DNA of 19,442 bases from CAXSEF01 sp964236535. GTDB lineage: Bacteria > Pseudomonadota > Alphaproteobacteria > Acetobacterales > Acetobacteraceae. The DNA lies in the NCBI GenBank assembly GCA_964236535.1, contig CAXSEF010000062.1, positions 1 through 19,442 of the forward strand, read 5' to 3'. This document shows, in pieces, positions 6,696 to 13,074 of the stretch. The stretch's first letter is position 1, and each line of letters opens with the position of its first letter. Under the pieces are notes generated by a model. The model was not told the origin of the DNA. It ran no database searches and saw only the letters and a program-made list of their open reading frames with translations. The translations under genes were made by a program, and so were the position numbers.

Positions 6696-6742
6696 GTCGA
6701 ATGATCCTTCAATCGGCGCGCCGCCGGGCTACATTCCGTGCC

Positions 6743-8581
6743 ATGGCCCCTCCGACACTGTCCATCCCCGGGGCGCGACGCTCGCTGTGGCAGACGACGC
6801 GCTCCCTGCTCGCCTATCTCTGGCCCGTCGGCGACCCGGGCGCGCGGGTGCGGGTATCCCTTGCGGTGGTGTTCCTGCTGCTGGCCAAGGTCGCCACCGT
6901 CTACGTGCCGCTGATCTACGCCCGGGCGATCGACGCGCTGTCGCCGCATCGTGGACCGGCGGCCGTCGTGGCGCTGCCGATCGCGCTGATCGTGGGCTAC
7001 GGGCTGCTGCGCGTGGCCTCCGGGGGGTTCGGCGAGCTGCGCGACGCGGTGTTCGCCCGGGTCAAGCAGCGCACCGTGCGCATCGTCGCCCGGCAGACCT
7101 TCGAGCACCTGCATGCGCTTTCGCTGCGCTTCCACCTCGACCGGCAGACCGGCGGCCTGACCCGCGTGGTCGACCGCGGCATGCTCGCCGTGGAGACGGT
7201 GCTGCGCCTCGGCGTGTTCAACATCGTGCCCACCATCCTCGAGGCGGTGATGGTCACCGCGATCATCTGGTGGAAGTTCGACTGGCGCTTCGCCCTGGTG
7301 ACGCTGGGCGCGGTGGTCGCCTACATCGGCTTCACCCTCGGCTTCACCACCTGGCGCATCAAGATCCGCCGGGCGATGAACGAGGTCGACACCGAGGCCA
7401 CCAGCAAGGCGATCGACAGCCTGCTGAACTACGAGACGGTGAAGTACTTCGGCAACGAGGCGCACGAGAGCCGCCGCTTCGACGAGGCGCTCGGCCGCTA
7501 CGAGCGGGCCGCGGTGCGCACCCAGGTCTCGCTCAACATGCTCAACCTCGGGCAGGTCGCGATCATCGCCGCCGCGCTGATGGCGATCATGCTGATGGCG
7601 GCGCAGGGCGTGGTCGCCGGCCGCTACACGGTGGGCGAGTTCGTCCTGGTCAACACCTACCTGATGCAGCTCTATCAGCCGCTGAACTTCCTGGGCTTCG
7701 TCTACAGCGGCGTGCGCCAGGGCCTGGTCGACATGGAGCAGATGTTCCGCCTGCTCGACGTGCCGCAGGAGGTCGCCGACCGGTCGGGCGCGCTGCCGCT
7801 GGCCTCCAGCCTGGCCGCAGGCGGGCCGCCCGAGCTGCGCTTCGAGGACGTGCACTTCGGCTACAACGACAACCGCGAGATCCTGCGCGGCGTCAGCTTC
7901 ACCATCGCGCCGGGTGACACGCTGGCGGTGGTGGGCGCGACCGGCGCCGGCAAGTCCACGCTGAGCCGGCTGCTGTTCCGGTTCTACGACGTCACCGAGG
8001 GCGCGATCCTGGTCGACGGACGCGACGTGCGCGACGTCACCCAGGACAGCCTGCGCGCCGCGATCGGCGTGGTGCCGCAGGATACCGTGCTGTTCAACGA
8101 CACCCTGCTGTATAATATCGCCTATGGCCGGCCGGATGCGTCGATGGCCGAGATCGAGGAGGCCGCCCGCCTCGCCCAGGTCACCGACTTCGTGGCCAAG
8201 CTGCCCGAAGGCTACCAGACCCGGGTCGGCGAGCGCGGCCTCAAGCTGTCCGGCGGCGAGAAGCAGCGCGTCGCCATCGCGCGAACCATCCTGAAGGATC
8301 CGCGCATCCTGGTGCTCGACGAGGCGACCAGCGCTCTCGACACCCGCACCGAGCAGGACATCGCCCAGGCGCTGCAGACCGTCTCGGCGCGGCGCACCAC
8401 GCTGGTGATCGCCCACCGCCTGTCGACCGTGGTCGACGCCGACGAGATCCTGGTGCTCTCGGACGGTGCGGTGGTCGAGCGCGGGTCCCACGTCGATCTG
8501 CTGTCGCGCGGCGGCGCGTATGCCCGGATGTGGCGACTGCAGAGCGAGGAGGCCGAGCAGCCGGCCGAGGCGGCCCAGTGA
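6743..8581 (+). CDS. Atm1/HMT1-type ABC exporter (fused permease and ATPase)
   Basis: A 612-residue half-transporter that should work as a homodimer in the inner membrane. Six membrane segments span about residues 38-330. The stretch LLNYETVKYFGNE (227-239) is diagnostic of the Atm1/ABCB7/HMT1 group. The ATPase domain has Walker A GATGAGKST (398-406, Lys404), Q-loop VVPQDTVLF, signature LSGGEKQ (502-508), Walker B ILVLDE (522-527) with catalytic Glu527, and H-loop His558. Family members export glutathione conjugates or persulfides and affect Fe-S maturation and metal tolerance. An in-frame ATG at 6701 would add 14 residues and has GGGGA upstream; I chose 6743 because the extra residues look unlike protein, but neither start has an ideal ribosome binding site. 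It is divergent from the Nudix gene, with under 50 bases between start codons. Confidence 0.93.
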   Translation: MAPPTLSIPGARRSLWQTTRSLLAYLWPVGDPGARVRVSLAVVFLLLAKVATVYVPLIYARAIDALSPHRGPAAVVALPIALIVGYGLLRVASGGFGELRDAVFARVKQRTVRIVARQTFEHLHALSLRFHLDRQTGGLTRVVDRGMLAVETVLRLGVFNIVPTILEAVMVTAIIWWKFDWRFALVTLGAVVAYIGFTLGFTTWRIKIRRAMNEVDTEATSKAIDSLLNYETVKYFGNEAHESRRFDEALGRYERAAVRTQVSLNMLNLGQVAIIAAALMAIMLMAAQGVVAGRYTVGEFVLVNTYLMQLYQPLNFLGFVYSGVRQGLVDMEQMFRLLDVPQEVADRSGALPLASSLAAGGPPELRFEDVHFGYNDNREILRGVSFTIAPGDTLAVVGATGAGKSTLSRLLFRFYDVTEGAILVDGRDVRDVTQDSLRAAIGVVPQDTVLFNDTLLYNIAYGRPDASMAEIEEAARLAQVTDFVAKLPEGYQTRVGERGLKLSGGEKQRVAIARTILKDPRILVLDEATSALDTRTEQDIAQALQTVSARRTTLVIAHRLSTVVDADEILVLSDGAVVERGSHVDLLSRGGAYARMWRLQSEEAEQPAEAAQ

Positions 8582-8713
8582 TGGCCCGCGACCGCGCAGT
8601 GATGGCGCACAGTCAAGCGGGCGAGCCTGCCGGGAGCCGCTCGTGGCGTTGCAGCATGCCGGCGCTGCAGGTCGGCCACCGGTGTTCCGTGCGCATCATC
8701 CCGGGAGTTCGCG

Positions 8714-8959
8714 ATGCAGAACCATGACGCGGGCGCCGACCAGGACCTGCCCGAGGAGCTGAGCCAGGCAGGCGCCGTGGTCGCGCATGCCATCAGGCAC
8801 ATGCTCGGCAAGGACCTGCCGCCGATCGCCGTCGCCTCCGCTCTGCTTGGCGGCTGCCTCGGCCTGCTGTCGCGCAGCATGAGCAGGGAGGCGGTGGGCG
8901 GCGTGCTGGAGAACGCCATGCGCAGCGTGCGTGCCGGCGAGTTCCACGACGACCGATAG
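8714..8959 (+). CDS. Small hypothetical protein with one hydrophobic segment
   Basis: An 81-residue protein I do not recognise. The N-terminus is acidic (DAGADQDLPEELSQAG), followed by an amphipathic helix (VVAHAIRHMLGKDL) and a hydrophobic stretch PPIAVASALLGGCLGLLS (residues 36-53) that could be a membrane segment or a buried helix. The C-terminal helix is charged. GGGAG lies eight bases before the ATG, which supports translation. It follows the ABC exporter by 132 bases on the same strand; that gap holds no other gene I can support. A 65-aa frame at 8530-8727 overlaps its start and has no comparable support. Confidence 0.6.
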   Translation: MQNHDAGADQDLPEELSQAGAVVAHAIRHMLGKDLPPIAVASALLGGCLGLLSRSMSREAVGGVLENAMRSVRAGEFHDDR

Positions 8960-8976
8960 GCCTTTGGGCGTGGGCG

Positions 8977-9108
8977 GCAAGGCAAGGCAGGCCAGAGGCT
9001 CTGCCTCTGGACGCCGCCAAAGGCCGAGCCTTTGGCATCCCTATGCTTAGGAAGCTCTATGCTTAGGAAGAAGGTTTCCAGAGGCCTCGGGCTATAGCGG
9101 GTCCGGTC
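8977..9108 (+). repeat. Dispersed hairpin repeat, copy C (most complete)
   Basis: This is the best-preserved copy. Hairpin 1 is CCAGAGG (8992-8998), loop CTCTG, CCTCTGG (9004-9010), fully paired. Hairpin 2 is CCAAAGGC (9017-9024), loop CGA, GCCTTTGG (9028-9035), fully paired. Next comes CATCCCTATGCTTAGGAAG, in which CTATGCTTAGGAAG is duplicated (9041-9054 and 9057-9070). Then GGTTTCCAGAGGCCTCGGGC and AGCGGGTCCGG. It fills the gap between the convergent small hypothetical gene and the Ser/Ala-rich gene, so it may terminate transcription from both sides. There is no T-tract after the stems. Confidence 0.78.
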
Positions 9109-9118
9109 GCGGCCCGGG

Positions 9119-9700
9119 TCAGATCGTGAGCAGGGGCGCCGAGCTGGACAGCAGCGTTCCGGCATTGGCGGCATAGCTCTGCAGCGCCTTCATCATCTGC
9201 TGCATGTCGGAGGTCGCGGCAGTCTGGCCGGCCGTTGCCGTCTGACCCGACGAACTCGCGTCAGACCCGCTGGCGCCGGAAGGCACGGACCCGGACCCGG
9301 GCAGCAGGTCCGCGGCGGCTTGCCAGCCGGACGACTGGAGGGCGCCGGCAGTCCCGGCAGTGGCGGCGTCGGAGCCGGACGCGCCGAACTGGGCTGCCAG
9401 CCGGTCGGGCGCCGCCTCGGGCGTGCTCGCGCTGGCCGCCGCGCTGCCGCCCGGAGCCGCGGTCGGGATCGTGGTCGAGGGGCCGGACCCGGCGGGGAGC
9501 GAGCCCTGCAGCGAGTTCAGCAGCGCTATCATGCTGTTGGACAGGGCGGGCAGCGCGGACGTGCTGCCGCTGGCCGATGCGGCGTCGTTGGCATCGGCGG
9601 CGTCGCCCTCGACGGCAAAGAAGCTGCCGGCGGTCGAGCCGCCCTTGGCGCCGTGCGCGTGGGCGCCGTGATGGGATACGCCCGGGATCGACATCGACAT
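9119..9700 (-). CDS. Ser/Ala/Gly-rich hypothetical protein
   Basis: A 193-residue protein of strongly biased composition that I do not recognise. The N-terminus has a His-rich patch (VSHHGAHAHGAKGG). Two short conventional helices stand out: LPALSNSMIALLNSLQGSL (about residues 50-68) and DMQQMMKALQSYAANAGTLL near the C-terminus. Between them lie about 90 residues dominated by Ser, Ala, Gly, Thr and Pro. There is no signal peptide or membrane segment. GGAG lies six bases before the ATG, supporting real translation. The layout of two amphipathic helices on a disordered linker recalls secreted or flagellar-associated proteins, but that is only a resemblance. It is divergent from rpmB. Confidence 0.62.
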   Translation of the reverse strand: MSMSIPGVSHHGAHAHGAKGGSTAGSFFAVEGDAADANDAASASGSTSALPALSNSMIALLNSLQGSLPAGSGPSTTIPTAAPGGSAAASASTPEAAPDRLAAQFGASGSDAATAGTAGALQSSGWQAAADLLPGSGSVPSGASGSDASSSGQTATAGQTAATSDMQQMMKALQSYAANAGTLLSSSAPLLTI

Positions 9701-10007
9701 CGCCGCACTCCGTATTGTTCACGTCACATCGCTCATGCCCCGCTTGCACGTCGCGTGCCGCCGCGTCACCCAGCGCCGCTGTGGCCCCGTCGTCGCTTCG
9801 GCGTGCCGTGCGGCAGGACCTGCCCGGCAGGTCCTGCCGGGCAGGGTCGCCAGGCCCGGTCGTCGGCCGGTCGATCGGCCTGGTACGGTCCCGGCGGTGA
9901 CGTGCCGGTGGCCGGGCTTGACGACGCGGGCCTCGGACGGCATACCGCGCGCTCGCCTGCGTCCTGGCCTCCTGCCGCCGCGCGGGCCGTATGATCGAGG
10001 TTTCGCG
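9701..10007. other. 307-base divergent gap upstream of rpmB
   Basis: No gene seen. The gap separates the start codons of the Ser/Ala-rich protein (-) and rpmB (+) and should hold both promoters, though I cannot place convincing hexamers. Its main structure is the perfect palindrome at 9811-9839, described separately. Confidence 0.5.
9811..9839. repeat. Perfect 14-bp inverted repeat with 1-base centre upstream of rpmB
   Basis: The arms CGGCAGGACCTGCC (9811-9824) and GGCAGGTCCTGCCG (9826-9839) are exact reverse complements around a single C. Each arm also contains a nested palindromic word (GGCAGG...CCTGCC), so alternative foldings exist. It lies about 170 bases before the rpmB start. It could be a cruciform or hairpin in the rpmB leader, an attenuator, or a dimeric protein site. 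Confidence 0.75.
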
Positions 10008-10316
10008 ATGTCCCGCCGCTGCCAGATGACCGGCAAGGGTGTTCTGACCGGCAACAACGTCAGCCACGCCAACAACAAGTCGCGCCGCCGCTACCTGCCG
10101 AACCTGCAGCAGGTTTCGCTGCTGTCGGACATCCTCGGCACCAGCGTGCGGATGCGCATCTCGACCAGCGCGTTGCGCACCATCGAGCACAATGGCGGCC
10201 TGGACTCGTTCCTGCTGACCACGCCGAACCGCGACCTGCCGAGCGAGGCGCAGGTGCTCAAGCGCCGCATCGCCCGCTCGCAGATCAAGCGCCAGGCGGG
10301 TCAGCCCGCCGCCTGA
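10008..10316 (+). CDS. rpmB: 50S ribosomal protein L28
   Basis: A 102-residue bacterial L28, a structural protein of the large ribosomal subunit. The N-terminus SRRCQMTGKG..GNNVSHANNKSRRR is the family signature, followed by YLPNLQQVSLLSD and ending in a basic Lys/Arg-rich helix (AQVLKRRIARSQIKRQ). The length is typical of alphaproteobacterial L28. The usual two-cysteine zinc pair is not present (only Cys5), consistent with a zinc-independent form. The ATG at 10008 has GAGG eight bases upstream. It is a single-gene unit convergent with the cob operon; no rpmE or rpmG partner is in view. Confidence 0.97.
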   Translation: MSRRCQMTGKGVLTGNNVSHANNKSRRRYLPNLQQVSLLSDILGTSVRMRISTSALRTIEHNGGLDSFLLTTPNRDLPSEAQVLKRRIARSQIKRQAGQPAA

Positions 10317-10337
10317 AGCGCTTCCAGCCGGTAGCGG

Positions 10338-10380
10338 GGCCGGGATGGATCCTGCCTGCTGCGGATTCCATGTCCCGGCC
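10338..10380. terminator. Candidate bidirectional terminator hairpin after rpmB
   Basis: GGCCGGGA (10338-10345) pairs exactly with TCCCGGCC (10373-10380). The flanking TGGA and TCCA words can extend the stem past a two-base bulge. It lies in the 109-base gap between the convergent rpmB stop and the stop of the chalcone-isomerase-like gene, where a shared terminator is expected. No T-tract follows on either strand, so it is not a canonical intrinsic terminator. Confidence 0.45.
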
Positions 10381-10425
10381 GCGATGCTCTACGGACGCCG
10401 GCGGACGTCGCCGGCTGAACGGTGC

Positions 10426-11022
10426 CTAGCTTGCGCCGAGCAGGGCGGCGCGCAGCGTGGTTGACGCCGGACGCGCGCCCAGGAAGCCGTCCAGCAGGCG
10501 GAACCCGAAGTCCGGGCTGGTGAAGTCGGCCAGCAGCACGTTGTTGGCCAGCACCCGGACACCCTGCGGGGTGAACACGTAGGTGGTCGTGTCCCCTGGC
10601 TTCACGGCTGGGATCAGCGACACCAGGCGCTCGAAATCCGGCGCATCCGCCGGTGGGCAGCCACCGGCCCCGCAAGCCCGGCGCTGGCCGTCGCGATACT
10701 CCTGCTCGACCTGCGCCTTGCTTGCGCTGCGCACGAAGGTCAGCACGAGGACCTTAGACCCTGGTGACGCTTCGACGGACTTGGCATCGTGGCCAGGCTG
10801 GACGACGTAGAGGGCCGCGACGTAGACGCCGACCTCGAGCAGGGTCATCGTCCGCAGCCCGGCGCCGTTGAGCCGCAGCGTGGTGCCGTCGAGCGCATAG
10901 GTGTCCGGGACCCCGACGCCGCTGACGGTCATCGCGGCCGCGGGCGTCGCAGCCTGGCACAGCGCCGCGGTCAGGGCGGCCGACGCCCACAGGACGCGGC
11001 CGGCAGCGTTGCGACGCATCAT
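10426..11022 (-). CDS. Chalcone isomerase-like exported protein
   Basis: A 198-residue protein of the chalcone-isomerase-like family of bacteria (Pfam Chalcone_3 type). These share the fold of plant chalcone isomerase but are not expected to act in flavonoid synthesis; their role is not established. Residues 1-30 form a signal peptide (basic MMRRN, hydrophobic core, ending PAAA-MTVSG), so the protein is probably periplasmic. Family landmarks are DGTTLRLNGAGLRTMTLLEVGVYVAALYV, the VLVLTFVRS strand and the terminal SPDFGFRLLDGFLGARPAS. The ATG at 11022 overlaps the cobT stop in an ATGA arrangement, which suggests translational coupling to cobT. A second ATG follows immediately and could be used instead. 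Confidence 0.87.
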   Translation of the reverse strand: MMRRNAAGRVLWASAALTAALCQAATPAAAMTVSGVGVPDTYALDGTTLRLNGAGLRTMTLLEVGVYVAALYVVQPGHDAKSVEASPGSKVLVLTFVRSASKAQVEQEYRDGQRRACGAGGCPPADAPDFERLVSLIPAVKPGDTTTYVFTPQGVRVLANNVLLADFTSPDFGFRLLDGFLGARPASTTLRAALLGAS

Positions 11023-12890
11023 GCGACGAGCGGCGCCCGGCTGGCGGCCGCGCGTGCCCACGCGGCTGCCGCGTCCTCGTCGAACAGTTCGGCCATCTTC
11101 TTCATCATCGTTCCCCCCAGTTCCTCGGCGTCGACAATCGTCACCGCACGGCGATAGTAGCGCGTCACGTCGTGGCCGATGCCGATCGCGATCAGCTCCA
11201 CCAGGTCGCGCCCCTCGATGTCGCGGATGACCTCGCGCAGGTGCTGTTCCAGGTAATTGCCAGGGTTGGCGGAAAGCGTCGAGTCGTCGACCGGCGCGCC
11301 GTCGCTGATCACCATCAGGATGCGGCGGTGCTCCGGCCGCGCCAGCAGACGCCGGTAGGCCCAGAGCAGGGCCTCGCCGTCGATGTTCTCCTTGAGCAGG
11401 CCCTCGCGCAGCATCAGGCCGATGTTCTTGCGCGCCCGCCGCCAGGGGGCGTCGGCCGACTTGTAGATGATGTGTCGCAGGTCGTTCAGCCGCCCCGGGT
11501 TGGCCGGCTTGCCGTCCGCCACCCAGCGCTCGCGGCTGACCCCGCCCTTCCAGGCGCGGGTGGTGAAGCCCAGCACCTCGACCTTGACCGCGCAGCGCTC
11601 CAGGGTGCGCGCGAGGATGTCGCCGCACATCGCCGCCACCGTGATCGGCCGCCCGCGCATTGAGCCGGAATTGTCCACCAGCAACGTCACCACGGTGTCG
11701 CGGAAATCGGTCTCGCGCTCGCGTTTGTACGACAGCGACAGCAGCGGGTTGACGATGATCCGGCTGAGCCGCCCGGCATCGAGCATGCCCTCCTCCAGGT
11801 CGAACTCCCAGGCGCGGGTCTGCTGCGCCAGCAGCCGGCGCTGCAGCCGGTTGGCGAGCTTGGACACCACGCCCTGCAGGTGCTGCAGCTGCTGGTCGAG
11901 CTGCTGGCGCAGTCGCCCGAGCTCGTCGGCGTCGCACAGATCCTCGGCGGCGATCTCCTCGTCGCTGGTGCGGCAGTAGGCGCGGTAGCTGGCCGCCTGG
12001 CCGCCGGCCGGCTCCTTGCGCCCCTGCGGACCGCCGGCGCGGTCCTGCGACTGCGCGGCACCGTCGTCGTCGTCGCCCTCCTCGTCGCCCTCGCCCTCGG
12101 CTTCGACGGCCTCGGCCTGCTCCGGCTGCGCGCCCATCGGCGTATCGCTCTCGCTCTCGCCGCTGCCTTCCTGCTCGTCGACGTCCTGTGCGCCGGCCTG
12201 CTCGCCCTGCTGCTCGCCGTCGTCGGCGGGCTCGTCGGGAGCGGACTCCGCCTCCGCCTCCGCCAGCTTCATCACCGCCAGCAGACGCCGGGAGGCACGG
12301 GTATACGCCGCCTGGTCCGCCCCGGCTGCCGCCACGTCGGACAGCGCGCGCGCCACCTCGCCGCCCAGCGACTCCCGCCACAGCGACAGCACGTGCGCCG
12401 CCGCCGGGGGCGCCGCGATGCCGGACATCCGCTCGCGCACCAGCAGCGAGAGTGCGACCGGCAGCGGCAGCTGTTCGCGCCGCACCATCCGGTCGTAGCC
12501 CTCGGTCTCGCACACCTCGGCCAGGCGCGCCCGCAGGTTCGCCGCCACGCCGTCCATCAGCCGGCCGCCCACCATCTCGACCCGGGTCTGCTCCAGCGCA
12601 TCGTACACCTCGCGCGCCTCGCGCTGCGCCGGCATCGAGCGGGCATGCACCGCGCCGTCATGGTGGCGCAGCCGCAGCGCCACGCTGTCCGCGGCGCCGC
12701 GCAGCCGCGTCATCTCGCCGGGCGGCAGCGCCCGTGTCGGCAGCGGCAGCCGGGCCCGGCGCCCGACCAGGCCGGAGGGGCCGGGCTGGAACGCCACCTG
12801 GACGTCGGCCTGCTGCGCCATCGCGCGGATCGCACCGGCCGTGGCGCGCTTGAACTCCTCGGCCCGCTCGCTGTCCTTGGGACCGCTCAT
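11019..12890 (-). CDS. cobT: Aerobic cobaltochelatase subunit CobT
   Basis: A 623-residue subunit of the CobNST cobaltochelatase, which inserts Co2+ into hydrogenobyrinic acid a,c-diamide using ATP in aerobic cobalamin synthesis. The N-terminal CobT domain covers about residues 1-200. A strongly acidic linker follows (about 205-300, with EGEGDEEGDDDDG). The C-terminal VWA domain carries the MIDAS motif DNSGSM, with Asp406, Ser408 and Ser410 positioned to bind a divalent ion. CobT forms a two-tiered ring with the AAA+ protein CobS, analogous to BchD with BchI of magnesium chelatase. The ATG at 12890 (MSGPKDSERAEEFK) has GGAG eight bases upstream; an ATG at 12965 would place the start inside the intergenic repeat. 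cobS lies upstream; cobN is not in the window. Confidence 0.95.
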   Translation of the reverse strand: MSGPKDSERAEEFKRATAGAIRAMAQQADVQVAFQPGPSGLVGRRARLPLPTRALPPGEMTRLRGAADSVALRLRHHDGAVHARSMPAQREAREVYDALEQTRVEMVGGRLMDGVAANLRARLAEVCETEGYDRMVRREQLPLPVALSLLVRERMSGIAAPPAAAHVLSLWRESLGGEVARALSDVAAAGADQAAYTRASRRLLAVMKLAEAEAESAPDEPADDGEQQGEQAGAQDVDEQEGSGESESDTPMGAQPEQAEAVEAEGEGDEEGDDDDGAAQSQDRAGGPQGRKEPAGGQAASYRAYCRTSDEEIAAEDLCDADELGRLRQQLDQQLQHLQGVVSKLANRLQRRLLAQQTRAWEFDLEEGMLDAGRLSRIIVNPLLSLSYKRERETDFRDTVVTLLVDNSGSMRGRPITVAAMCGDILARTLERCAVKVEVLGFTTRAWKGGVSRERWVADGKPANPGRLNDLRHIIYKSADAPWRRARKNIGLMLREGLLKENIDGEALLWAYRRLLARPEHRRILMVISDGAPVDDSTLSANPGNYLEQHLREVIRDIEGRDLVELIAIGIGHDVTRYYRRAVTIVDAEELGGTMMKKMAELFDEDAAAAWARAAASRAPLVA

Positions 12891-12929
12891 CGCCGCTGCT
12901 CCGTCAGGGAAGAAAGGCCGCGCGCCGCC

Positions 12930-13070
12930 CGGACCCGCCAAGGGCCCGAGGCCTGTGGAAACCATCTGCCTCGGGCCGGCGGCACGCCGTGCGGGATCGT
13001 GCCGGGTGGCCTGGCGAGGCCGGTCCGGCGGCGCGGCTCGCTTGCGGAAGAGCCGCTGGCCTTGCCTGCC
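12930..13070 (-). repeat. Dispersed hairpin repeat, copy D, between cobS and cobT
   Basis: On the minus strand this gap runs GGCAAGGCCAGCGGCTCTTC through to GGTTTCCACAGGCCTCGGGC and CTTGGCGGGTCCGGG, the same order of blocks as in copy C. The end hairpins remain: cttgcgg (13041-13047) with ccgctgg (13053-13059), and ccaagggcc (12938-12946), loop CGA, ggcctgtgg (12950-12958), both with mismatches. The central ATGCTTAGG block is replaced by GC-rich sequence. It occupies nearly the whole 184-base gap between the cobS stop and the cobT start, so both genes would be transcribed through it if they form one operon. Confidence 0.62.
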
Positions 13071-13074
13071 TGCC

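Noticed and set aside
6605..8491. A 628-codon minus-strand frame opposite the ABC exporter
   Set aside because: Low-complexity His/Asp/Arg/Gly-rich translation typical of an antisense frame; the plus strand has a full set of ABC motifs.
8530..8727. A 65-codon frame overlapping the end of the ABC exporter and the start of the small hypothetical gene
   Set aside because: It overlaps two better-supported genes and lacks a ribosome binding site.
8977..9108. Hairpin cluster considered as a CRISPR array, because of its short repeated units
   Set aside because: Units are palindromic, adjacent and without uniform spacers; the same set recurs at other loci as one element.
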